Assembly: GCF_025996515.1 (NCBI RefSeq)
Contig: NZ_BLRH01000034.1
Location: forward strand, 682,001-746,000
DNA from: Rhizohabitans arisaemae
GTDB taxonomy: Bacteria > Actinomycetota > Actinomycetes > Streptosporangiales > Streptosporangiaceae
DNA: 64,000 nt
Reading direction: 5' to 3'
Shown piece after piece: positions 42,359 to 50,589 of this stretch. The notes under the pieces were generated by a model. That model saw only the letters and a program-made list of their open reading frames with translations. It was not told the origin of the DNA and made no database searches. The stretch's first letter is position 1. Each line of letters begins with the position of its first letter. The translations under genes and the position numbers were made by a program.

Positions 42359-43945
42359 TCAGGAGGACCGCAGGCGGATGCTGGTCGGAATGGGCATCTG
42401 CAGCCATCCGTCGGTCTGGGCCTCGGCCCCGCTCAGGAAGAACGGCACCTCCAGGTCGGCGAACGGCACCAGATCCACGTTGCCGAACAGTGCCTGCTCG
42501 GCCTCGTTCCACAGCGCGCAGCCCGCGTCACCGGAGGTGCGGACTGCCTCGGTGGACAGCCGCTGGTAGTCGGCGTTGTCGACGCCGGTGAAGTTCTGCC
42601 CCTTCGGAGGCACCTGTCCGCTGACGAACGGGACCACCTGGTAGGGCATGGTGAACCGCAAACCGACCAGGAAGGCGTCGAAGTCACCGGTCTCGAACAT
42701 GGCGCGGCTGAGGGCCTTGGAATCGTCGGCGGTGAGCTTGACCTCCACGCCCACCGCTTTCCACTGCTTGGCGACGAGTTCCGCCGTGGCCGGACCCCCC
42801 TCACCGCCGGCAGAGTAGTGCAGGTCCATCCGGAGCGGCTTGCCGTTCTTGCCGCGTACGCCGTCCGCCCCGACGGTCCAGCCGGCTTCGTCGAGCAACG
42901 AGGCCGCCTTGGCCGGGTCATGCGCGGGAAGCCGGCCGGTGAGCGTGTCCGCGCCGCACGGCTTCGGGTCGCTTCCCACGATCGCGGTCGGCCTTTTCCC
43001 CTTACCCGAGGTGGAGACCCTCGCCAGCTCGTCGAGATTCAAAGCCGCCGTGAGTGCCTTTCTTACCGGTGCTTCGGAGCCGGGGCGCTTGTCGCGCTGG
43101 TTGAACCACAGTTCGCCGCTCCTGCTGGTGATGGCCATGTACTTCAGGTTCTGCGCGGTCATCCGATCCTGGTCCGCGCCGCTGATCCTGGCCAGGTTGA
43201 CGTCGCCGGAAAGCAGCAGGTTGGCCGCGGTCGTCTCATTGGCGACCACCTGGATCACCACCTTGGACGGAGTGCCCGGCGCATCGGTACTCGCCCCGTT
43301 CGGACCCCAGGTGTATCCCTTGCGTACGGTGAACGTGTAGTGGTCACCGGGTACCACCTCACTCAGCGTGAAGGGCCCGGTGCCCGATGAGGCGTTCTTG
43401 AGCATCGCGGGATCGGCCATCCCCTTGGCGCACACGATCGGCACCCTGCCGATGGTCTCCAGTACGAATCCGAACGGTTTCTCCATGGTCACCGTCACCG
43501 TGCGCGCGGAGTCGTCCGCTTTTACGGTGAACGGAATGGTCGGCACCAGCAATCCGTAGAGCGTCGAACCGTTCTTCGGATCCTTGACGAATTCGAGCGC
43601 GGCGGCGACCTGGCTCGCGGTCAGCGAGGTACCGTCGGAGCAGGTGATCCCGGCCTTGAGGGTGAACGTCGTGCTGTCCGCCTCGGTCTGCCACGTCTCG
43701 GCGAGCCCGGAGACGACCTTGCGGTCCGGAGTCACATTGACCAGGCCGTCGTAGGCCAAGGCCGACACCTCGAGGCTGATCACGTTTCGGTACGGGTCCA
43801 CGACACCGGGGTCGCCGGGCTGGGCCATGGTGAACGTGCCGCCGGTTGTGGTGGCGTTGTCGTTCGCCTCGCCGCCGCCACCGCAGGCCGTGACCAGCCC
43901 GGTGGTTGCGGTTATGGCGATGAGCGCGCGGAAAAGTCTGCGCAT
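42359..43945 (-). CDS. ABC transporter substrate-binding lipoprotein (SBP_bac_5 family)
   Basis: A 528-residue lipoprotein. Signal peptide with lipobox LVTAC (Cys about 20). Body landmarks are DPYRNVISLEVSALAYDGLV, VVSGLAETWQTEADST, LTASQVAAALEFV and PVRKALTAALNLDELA. It binds peptides or similar solutes outside the membrane. ATG at 43945 has GGAG 6 nt before it; the longer ORF to 44065 is not supported. It is the first gene of the leftward importer operon and its promoter region at 44076-44144 is a twin of that before the first gamma-glutamyltransferase. Confidence 0.9.
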   Translation of the reverse strand: MRRLFRALIAITATTGLVTACGGGGEANDNATTTGGTFTMAQPGDPGVVDPYRNVISLEVSALAYDGLVNVTPDRKVVSGLAETWQTEADSTTFTLKAGITCSDGTSLTASQVAAALEFVKDPKNGSTLYGLLVPTIPFTVKADDSARTVTVTMEKPFGFVLETIGRVPIVCAKGMADPAMLKNASSGTGPFTLSEVVPGDHYTFTVRKGYTWGPNGASTDAPGTPSKVVIQVVANETTAANLLLSGDVNLARISGADQDRMTAQNLKYMAITSRSGELWFNQRDKRPGSEAPVRKALTAALNLDELARVSTSGKGKRPTAIVGSDPKPCGADTLTGRLPAHDPAKAASLLDEAGWTVGADGVRGKNGKPLRMDLHYSAGGEGGPATAELVAKQWKAVGVEVKLTADDSKALSRAMFETGDFDAFLVGLRFTMPYQVVPFVSGQVPPKGQNFTGVDNADYQRLSTEAVRTSGDAGCALWNEAEQALFGNVDLVPFADLEVPFFLSGAEAQTDGWLQMPIPTSIRLRSS

Positions 43946-44075
43946 GATGCTCCAATCGAAGCTTGCCCGGCTGGGAGTGGCCGAGCGACGGAGACACCGT
44001 GTGCGGGTGGCCGGCCCCCGAGGCTGAAGACCCACGTCCCACACATAACACCCACATCGGTGCATTCACTACAAA

Positions 44076-44144
44076 CAGCCTGCTACAGGGTTCTGTTGGA
44101 CTCCAACGACATACGTCGCAAACATCCCTGTGATCACACAGCAC
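44076..44144 (-). promoter_or_regulatory. Promoter module of importer operon (copy A)
   Basis: Four blocks are shared with 50379-50447 at identical spacing: CAGCCTGCTA, CCAACGACA, CGTCGCAA and CACAGCAC (plus-strand order). On the minus strand this gives a -10 like TGTAGC, a 17-bp spacer, a -35 region GTCGTT overlapped by an inverted repeat CGAC-GTAT-GTCG, and an upstream GTGCTGTG. The transcript would start about 130 nt before the binding-protein ATG. The rest of the 366-bp gap to 44311 shows no gene. Confidence 0.65.
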
Positions 44145-44311
44145 CTTGTTGAACGATTGCGCCGCCACCGGGAACCGGCCCGGTGACGGCGCCGTCCCGC
44201 GCCGGATCATCCGGCCTCACCCCCGCCGGACCGGTGCCGCGTGGCCCGCACCGCCGAGACCGTCGACGCGGCGGAGCGGAGCCGGACCCGGGCCGGCGAC
44301 GGCCTCGGCGG

Positions 44312-46606
44312 TCAGCCCAACGCCGCGAGGACGTTCGGGTTGAGGGGGACGTCGGCGATCCGATAGCCCGCAGGCGGCTCGACGCCCAGCAGATGCCGGA
44401 CCAGGAAATCCCAGCGGCGCCTGATGACGTAGGCCTCGTAGCCGAAGAAGAGGTGCTCGGCGCCGGGGACGATGAGCAGGTCGAAGTCCTTGTTGGCCGC
44501 GATCAGCCGATCGACGAGTCGCAGGGTCTGGTGGGGATGCACGTTGTCGTCCATCTCCCCGTGGATCAGCAGCAGCTTGCCCTGGAGCCGATCGGCGATC
44601 TCCACGTTCGAGGAGCGGATGTAGGTCTCCTCGTCAAGCGGCCCGTCGTAGGTCTCACCCCACGCCAGGTGGTAGATCCGCTGGTCGTGGTTGCCGCACC
44701 CGGAGACGCCCACCTTGTAGAAATCGGGAAACGCGCACATCGCCCGCATGGTGGCGTACCCGCCGCCGGAATCACCGTAGACGCCGACCCGGTCGAGGTC
44801 CAGCCAGGGGCGGGTGGCGGCGAGCTGCCGGAGCGCCGCGAGATGGTCCTCCAGGAACCCCGCGGTGTCGTACCGGCCGTAGGCGTGGTCGTGGAACGCC
44901 TTGCTCCGCCCCGGCAGGCCCCGGCCGTCGACCTGGAAGACGACGAAACCGAGTGCGGCGAGCGCGTCGGCCTCGCAGTCCCGGCGCGGCTCACCGTCGA
45001 ACGAGGGCTCCAACCGACCCTTCTGCGGGCCGGGATAGGGGCTGTCCAAGACCGGGTACCGTCGCTCCGGGTCGAAGTCGTGGGGCAGGTGCAGCACACC
45101 GTGGATGTCGGTCACGCCGTCGGCCGCTTTGACGGTGAACTGTTCACGGGGCGTCCACCCGGTCGCCAGCAGGGCCGTGACGTCGGCCCGCTCCAGCTCG
45201 ACGAGTACCGCTCCGTCCCACCCGCGGACGCTCGTCACCGGGGGCGTGCCGACCGTCGACGCGGAGTCGAGGTAGTACTCCTCGTTCGCCGGTACGGTCA
45301 CGGCGTGGTCGAGGTCGTCGTCGATCAGGCGGGCGAAGCCCGTACCGTCCAGGCCGACGCGGCAGACCTGGCGGCGGTACGGATCCTCGGCCACCAGTCC
45401 GGTGGCGGTGAAGTAGACCACCCGCTCGTCCTCGTCGACGCGCAGGATCTGCTGGACCGCCCATTCCCCCGCGGTGACCTGCCCGATCAGCTCACCGGAC
45501 CGCAGGTCGTACAGGTAGAGGTGCCCCCAGCCGTCACGCTGGGAGTACCAGAGCACCTCGCGCCCGCTCGGCAGCACGCGCAGGATCGTCTGGCCCATGA
45601 CCTGCCCCGGCTCGACGCGGGGTTCACCGCTCTCCTGCATCAGCGTGCGCACCTCTCCGGTGACCGCGTCGAGGCGATCGAGCCGCAGCGTCTTCAGGTC
45701 GCGCGGCTGGTCGAGGTAGTGGACGGCTGAGCCGTCCTGCGCCCACCACACCCGCTTGAACAGGATGGGCGAGATCATGGACATCAGCAGCGGCTCGCCC
45801 TGGGACGGCACGACGTCGCCGGTCTCGACGTCGAAGACGACGAACCGGCCCTGAGGCACCACCTCGTCCCCGGGCATGGCGTAGTGGTACGCGTGCACCA
45901 CCGGCCTGCCGCCGTCCGGTGGGACGGACTCCACCAGATGGGACTGCCGCACCCCTCGCTGGTCGAGACGGTGGGTGATCACCCGGCGTGAGTCCGGCGA
46001 CCACACCACGAGCGGAGGCAGGGTCGGCGCCCCGAGCTTCCGCAGCAGCTGCCCGTAGGTCAGGCTGTCGGGCTGGGTGCCGTAGGCGTGGTCGGCGGTG
46101 CCGTCGGAGGTGAGCGGCTTCGCCTCACCGGTGTCGAGGGAGCGAATCCACAGGTCGTACCCCTGCCGGAAGACGGCCCATCTCCCGTCCGGAGACGGAA
46201 CCTCCAGCATGTTCGGCGGCTGGTGCCCCTCCACCTTCTCGCACGCGTAGGTGTCGAGCGAACACCGCCAGTGGGTGTCGAAGGCGTCGAATTCCACGGC
46301 TTCGGCGGTCACCTCGATCCCGCCGAACGGCAGCGCCTCGGCGTGGGCGGGGGAACCGGAGGCCTCTTCCAGCGCCTTCGCCAGCCGCTCGTGATCGAAG
46401 GCGGGCTCACGGGTGCCGACGGCCGGATCGACGTGGACGAACCGGTGACCCGCGGGACCCTCGACGCGATACCAGAAGCGGGAACCCTCGCCGATCCATC
46501 GAGGGGCGACCTTCCCCCCGGCCACCAGCGTGGACCGGTTGTGCACAAGGAGCCGTTCCGCACGTTGGTAGGTCGCCGCATCCATCTGCTGCGCCAATGA
46601 CACCAT
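44312..46606 (-). CDS. Prolyl oligopeptidase family (S9) peptidase, DPP IV-like
   Basis: A 764-residue serine peptidase. An N-terminal beta-propeller (about 40-480, with repeated WSPDSRRV-like blades) caps a C-terminal alpha/beta hydrolase domain. The catalytic triad is visible: Ser613 in YGDSGGGY, Asp686/687 in GEMDDNVHP, His718 in PGAEHLF. There is no signal peptide, so it acts inside the cell on imported peptides, probably removing X-Pro or similar dipeptides. AGGAGG is so close to the ATG at 46606 that GTG at 46603 may be the true start. It lies between the importer and dipeptidase genes. Confidence 0.88.
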   Translation of the reverse strand: MVSLAQQMDAATYQRAERLLVHNRSTLVAGGKVAPRWIGEGSRFWYRVEGPAGHRFVHVDPAVGTREPAFDHERLAKALEEASGSPAHAEALPFGGIEVTAEAVEFDAFDTHWRCSLDTYACEKVEGHQPPNMLEVPSPDGRWAVFRQGYDLWIRSLDTGEAKPLTSDGTADHAYGTQPDSLTYGQLLRKLGAPTLPPLVVWSPDSRRVITHRLDQRGVRQSHLVESVPPDGGRPVVHAYHYAMPGDEVVPQGRFVVFDVETGDVVPSQGEPLLMSMISPILFKRVWWAQDGSAVHYLDQPRDLKTLRLDRLDAVTGEVRTLMQESGEPRVEPGQVMGQTILRVLPSGREVLWYSQRDGWGHLYLYDLRSGELIGQVTAGEWAVQQILRVDEDERVVYFTATGLVAEDPYRRQVCRVGLDGTGFARLIDDDLDHAVTVPANEEYYLDSASTVGTPPVTSVRGWDGAVLVELERADVTALLATGWTPREQFTVKAADGVTDIHGVLHLPHDFDPERRYPVLDSPYPGPQKGRLEPSFDGEPRRDCEADALAALGFVVFQVDGRGLPGRSKAFHDHAYGRYDTAGFLEDHLAALRQLAATRPWLDLDRVGVYGDSGGGYATMRAMCAFPDFYKVGVSGCGNHDQRIYHLAWGETYDGPLDEETYIRSSNVEIADRLQGKLLLIHGEMDDNVHPHQTLRLVDRLIAANKDFDLLIVPGAEHLFFGYEAYVIRRRWDFLVRHLLGVEPPAGYRIADVPLNPNVLAALG

Positions 46607-46720
46607 TCCTCCTATTTACATGATTCTGTGAAGAAAGTCCGATGCTGCTCCCCCGAACCGACCGCGCAACAGGTGTGTCGCCCACCGCCGTCGGCCCCAT
46701 CACTCCGGCCACCGGAGCTT

Positions 46721-47869
46721 TCAGCCGTTGACCTGCTCGAAGACACGGAGAAAGTTCTCGCCGAGAACGCCGTGGATCTGCTTGTCGCTGTAGTTGCGGG
46801 CGACGAGACCCCGGGTGACGTTGATCATGTCCCGGTAGTCGCGAAACCCGTCGAGGTTAAGGCTCACGTCGATGTTGTGCTCGGGGCGGAAGCCGAAATC
46901 GCCCTGCTTGTTGCCGAAGGACCGCTGCATGATGTGCGTGGGCAGCGCCAGCGGCCAGTCGGTGCCGACCGCCACATGCTCCCAGCCGACCAGGTCGGCG
47001 ATGTAGTCGACGTGATCGAAGAACAGCTCGATCGTGGGGTTGACCGTATCGGGGGTGGCCAGGAAGAAGGGGACGACGTACACCCCGATGACACCGCCGG
47101 TGCCGGCGATCGCCCGGAGCTCGTCGTCGCTCTTGGCCCGGTCATGGTGGAAAACCGCGTCGGCGGAGGTATGGGTGGCGATGACCGGTTGCGACGAGGT
47201 GGCGCAGACGTCCAGGGTGGTCTGCCGGCCGGTGTGCGCGGTGTCCACGATGACGCCCACGTCGTTGCACCGGCGGACGAACTGCAGGCCGAAGTGGCTC
47301 AGGCCCGGGTCGTAGCGCTCGGTACAGCCCGCTCCCACGAAGTTCATGATGTTGTAGGCGCAGTCGAGGGTGTTCAGCACCCCGAGATCATGCGCGATGT
47401 CGATCAGATCGAGATCGCCGGGCCGCAGCTGGTTGCTCTGGACCAGGCCCCAGACCGCCGTCTCGCCGACCTCATGCGCGGCGCGGATGTCCCCGGCCGT
47501 ACGGGCGCGGCGCATCCAGGGGAACGCGTCCAGCAACCGGGCGAACCGGTGAGCGGCGGTAAGGATCGAATCCTTGTCCTGGAGGATGTAGCCCCCGGTG
47601 ATCCCGGTCGTCACGCCCGAAGCCTCGAACAGCTCCCGGTACTGGGGGAACTCCCCCGCGATGGCCTTCTCCCGCAGGAAGAACGCCACCGTGAAGAGGT
47701 CGTCCGAGCCGAGCGCCTCCAACTCCGCGACCAGCTCGTCGGTCCAGACATCCGGTGAACACGGCCCCTGAAACAGCAGGTCGATGACGATGCTGTCCTT
47801 GTGCAGGCGCGCCGCCCGGGCCTCCTGCCCCTCGGTCAGCCCGAAGTCGAACGTCCCGTAGCTATGCAT
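46721..47869 (-). CDS. Membrane dipeptidase family (M19) protein
   Basis: A 382-residue M19 peptidase (renal dipeptidase family), a TIM-barrel di-zinc enzyme that cleaves dipeptides, including those with D-residues. Seen: IVDTAHTGRQTTLDV, PVIATHTSADAV (zinc His), HVAVGTDWPLALPTH (Asp motif), and the C-terminal VLGENFLRVFEQV. The usual first-metal motif (DxHxD) near residues 28-32 reads VIDLLFQGPC, so two normal zinc ligands seem missing: an unusual active site. ATG at 47869 follows GAAAGG. A second M19 gene lies at 53705. Confidence 0.82.
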   Translation of the reverse strand: MHSYGTFDFGLTEGQEARAARLHKDSIVIDLLFQGPCSPDVWTDELVAELEALGSDDLFTVAFFLREKAIAGEFPQYRELFEASGVTTGITGGYILQDKDSILTAAHRFARLLDAFPWMRRARTAGDIRAAHEVGETAVWGLVQSNQLRPGDLDLIDIAHDLGVLNTLDCAYNIMNFVGAGCTERYDPGLSHFGLQFVRRCNDVGVIVDTAHTGRQTTLDVCATSSQPVIATHTSADAVFHHDRAKSDDELRAIAGTGGVIGVYVVPFFLATPDTVNPTIELFFDHVDYIADLVGWEHVAVGTDWPLALPTHIMQRSFGNKQGDFGFRPEHNIDVSLNLDGFRDYRDMINVTRGLVARNYSDKQIHGVLGENFLRVFEQVNG

Positions 47870-48009
47870 GACATGCCTTTCGACAGTGCCGGATTCCCGT
47901 TGTTCCGCGATGGTAGGCAGCGGCGTCGCCGCCGTTCTCCGACACGATGTGGAGATTGAGCCGCCCGATCGCTGCATCCGATGAACGGGCCGTCCGGCGG
48001 CATCCGGCC

Positions 48010-48702
48010 TCAGACCCCACGACGATCGCTGCCCCAGGAGAGCACGTGCTCCGGCACGGCCGTGTCCGCCGGGAGGGCCGGATCGGGTATGGGGGTTCCG
48101 GGCACGATTCGCAGGGGCACCTCGCCTGCCCACACCGGCCAGTCGTAGTCGGACGCGTGGTCGGTGGGCGGCCCGGTGCGCACCTTGGCGGAGTACTCGC
48201 TCAGCTCGACGGCGATGACGCGTACGCCTCGGAGCTCCTTCTCGGTCATCGGGCGCAGCCGGTCGAGGCGGCCCGGGACGACCCGGTCGATGAGCTCCAG
48301 CATGACCTCCCGCTTGAGCACCGGGTCGAGCACCTCACTCCCGCTGCCGAACGCGACCACCGAGCGGTAGTTCACCGAGTTCTGGGCCACGGCGCGGCTG
48401 AGCGTCAGCGAGTCGAGGATGGTCGCCTCCACGCAGACGGGGACGCCTTCGCTCACCCGTTTGATCATCCGGTTGGCGGGCGAGCCGTGGATGTAGAGCA
48501 CGTCGTCCCGGCGCACGTGCAGCGTGGGCAGCACCACGGGCCCGCCGTCGTCCACGAAGGCGACATGGCACATGAACGCCTCGTCGAGAATCGCATGGAC
48601 CAGTTCGGGGTCGTACGATCCACGCATCGCGCGTCGCCGGACCTTGACCCGGTCGCTCGCCGGTCCCGGCTTTCCATCGTTGATCGCGTCAGCGGACACC
48701 AC
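48010..48702 (-). CDS. Pyridoxamine 5'-phosphate oxidase-like flavin protein
   Basis: A 230-residue split-barrel protein of the nitroimidazole-resistance/PPOX type. It has AFMCHVAFVDDGGPVVLPTLHVRRDDVLYIHGSPANRM near residues 42-80, then ATILDSLTLSRAVAQNSVNYRSVVAFG, the usual FMN-binding arrangement. Function in this cluster is unclear; related proteins are flavin or pyridoxal-phosphate binding. GAGGGAGAC precedes the GTG start. It lies 40 bp downstream of the first gamma-glutamyltransferase gene and is probably co-transcribed with it. Confidence 0.82.
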   Translation of the reverse strand: MVSADAINDGKPGPASDRVKVRRRAMRGSYDPELVHAILDEAFMCHVAFVDDGGPVVLPTLHVRRDDVLYIHGSPANRMIKRVSEGVPVCVEATILDSLTLSRAVAQNSVNYRSVVAFGSGSEVLDPVLKREVMLELIDRVVPGRLDRLRPMTEKELRGVRVIAVELSEYSAKVRTGPPTDHASDYDWPVWAGEVPLRIVPGTPIPDPALPADTAVPEHVLSWGSDRRGV

Positions 48703-48742
48703 GATGTCTCCCTCTCGTTCGTTCTTCGGGTACGCGTTGATG

Positions 48743-50302
48743 TCAGTAGCCGGCGGCCCGGCCGAGGCGGCGGGGGTCGGCGACCCCGTGCAGGGTCCCG
48801 TCGGGACGGATGTGCACGGCCTGGCAGCTGCCCAGCTCCGGCTCCCACGGCGACACCCGGGTGATTCCGATGCCGCGGCGCTCCACCTCGGCGAGCACGT
48901 GCTCGCCCATGGTCGACTCCACCATCGGCCGCCGGCTGGGATAGCCGGAGGCCCCGAACATCGGCTGCCACACCGACTCGGCCGGATCCATGCCCCGCTC
49001 CAGGACGTTCACCGAGTTCTGCAGCACGTTCTGCAGCGCCGAGATGCTGGGCGAGGCCGCCGCGAACACCGGACGGCCGTCCCGTACCGCCAGCATCGAC
49101 GTGGCCCATCCGACGGGCACAGGGATCACCGGGTCGGCGCAGAGGAACATCGGGCGTGGCACGATCACGCCGTCGACCATCAGCCCGACCCCGAAGGGTG
49201 TGGACGTCGCCGAGTGAGCGCCATGGGCGATCATGCCGGACTCGTCGACCGCCACAATCGCGTTGGTACCCAGGTTCATCGGGTCGAACGGCCTCGGCGG
49301 CCCCGACTCGACCTGCCGCCACATCTTCTCCGCGACCTCGGGCGTGACCGCCTCGACCATCTCCTCCCTGTGCGGCAGCCGGAAGGCGCCGTTGTTGAAG
49401 GTGAGGCCGTGGTGCCAGGCTTCCTCGACGATGCGCATCAGCAAGTACAGGCTCTCGGGATCCTCATCGGGCCGACCCCGCCGCCCCAGACCGCCGATTC
49501 CGGCCATGCTCAGCATCAACGCGTACAACGACCCGGTGGTGTGCAGCTCGTAACCCCCGGCCACCGGCAGCACCGGCAGCGCGGTGTCGTGGGCCGACCC
49601 CGCGGCCATGTCGTCCAGGGTGATCCGGCCCCCGGCCGCCCGGGCTGTCTCCACATAGCGGCGGGCGAACTCCCCCTCATAGAAATAGGACGGACCCTGC
49701 TCGGCCAGCTGCTCGATCGTGCGGGCCAGCGCAGGCTGGCGCAGCACCTCCCCCACCCTGAACATGTGCCCGTCCGGGAACCACACCTGCCGACCGGCCG
49801 CATACCGGCCCGCCACCGTCCGGCACTCAAAGGCCCAGCCCCACAGCAGCTGATCGACCGTGAAACCCTCCCGGGCCGCCGTCAGCGCATCGGTGAACAG
49901 CTCCGCCCAGCCCAGCCGCCCCCACTTCGACCAGGCCGTGTGCGCCGCCAGCACCCAGCCCGGGGTGACGACGGTACGGCCCGACCAGCGGCCCGCCTCG
50001 TCCAGATCGCCGTCCTCGGCGGCCGGCACGTGTCCCAGGTGGTGGATGAACCGGCTCTCACCGGTGGCCGGGTCGTACACCGTCATCGACATCGTGCCGG
50101 CCAGGGTCGTCATGGTGGGCTCGACCACGGTCTGCACCGCGGCCGCCGCCAGATAGGCGTCCACCGCACTGCCACCCGCACGCAACGCGGCCACCCCCGC
50201 CGCCGACGCCGCCGGATGCGACGTCGAGATCATCGCACCACGGCCCACCGCCGACACCTGCGCCGGATCCGGCCGCGACGGCCGCGCCGGGACCTCACTC
50301 AT
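48743..50302 (-). CDS. Gamma-glutamyltransferase-family Ntn hydrolase, copy 1
   Basis: A 519-residue GGT-type autoprocessing hydrolase. The N-terminal AMISTSHPAASAAGVAALRAGGSAVDAYLAAAAVQTVVEP is the family opening. The processing site and nucleophile appear to be Thr346 in LGTNAIVAVDESG, which aligns with TTHxSVxDxxG of classical enzymes although the His is Asn. There is no signal peptide, so it is cytoplasmic, unlike most GGTs. Relatives act on gamma-glutamyl peptides or as cephalosporin acylases. GAGGAG lies 5 nt before the ATG. It is a tandem paralog of 50590-52152 with diverged patches. Confidence 0.85.
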   Translation of the reverse strand: MSEVPARPSRPDPAQVSAVGRGAMISTSHPAASAAGVAALRAGGSAVDAYLAAAAVQTVVEPTMTTLAGTMSMTVYDPATGESRFIHHLGHVPAAEDGDLDEAGRWSGRTVVTPGWVLAAHTAWSKWGRLGWAELFTDALTAAREGFTVDQLLWGWAFECRTVAGRYAAGRQVWFPDGHMFRVGEVLRQPALARTIEQLAEQGPSYFYEGEFARRYVETARAAGGRITLDDMAAGSAHDTALPVLPVAGGYELHTTGSLYALMLSMAGIGGLGRRGRPDEDPESLYLLMRIVEEAWHHGLTFNNGAFRLPHREEMVEAVTPEVAEKMWRQVESGPPRPFDPMNLGTNAIVAVDESGMIAHGAHSATSTPFGVGLMVDGVIVPRPMFLCADPVIPVPVGWATSMLAVRDGRPVFAAASPSISALQNVLQNSVNVLERGMDPAESVWQPMFGASGYPSRRPMVESTMGEHVLAEVERRGIGITRVSPWEPELGSCQAVHIRPDGTLHGVADPRRLGRAAGY

Positions 50303-50378
50303 CCGATCTCCTCACCCTCGCCCAAAGACGAGACTGCATACGCCCAGAAACGGGCGAACGCGACTCAGTGGCACAATT

Positions 50379-50447
50379 CAGCCTGCTATATGGGATGGCG
50401 CGAGACCAACGACAACCGTCGCAATCCCCACCTGCGCGGCACAGCAC
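50379..50447 (-). promoter_or_regulatory. Promoter module of GGT copy 1 (copy B)
   Basis: It has the same four blocks and spacing as 44076-44144. On the minus strand: upstream GTGCTGTG, inverted repeat CGAC-GGTT-GTCG over the -35 region, 17-bp spacer, and -10 TATAGC. The transcript would begin about 75 nt before the GGT ATG at 50302. Confidence 0.65.
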
Positions 50448-50494
50448 TTTGTCGGATCGACCGCCGTCACAGGTACGCGACCGGGGTCATACGA

Positions 50495-50556
50495 GAGCGG
50501 GCGCCGAGCGCACGACGTCAGCACCGTTGATGACGTCGTGCGCTCGGCGCCCGCTC
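50495..50556. terminator. Perfect 26-bp hairpin between the GGT genes
   Basis: Bases 50495-50520 are the exact reverse complement of 50531-50556, with a 10-nt loop. It lies 34 bp downstream of the GGT copy 2 stop, so it probably ends that transcript before the copy 1 promoter. No U-tract follows in either direction. Confidence 0.7.
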
Positions 50557-50589
50557 GGCAAAAGGACCGGGGGTTACCCGTGTGCCGGG

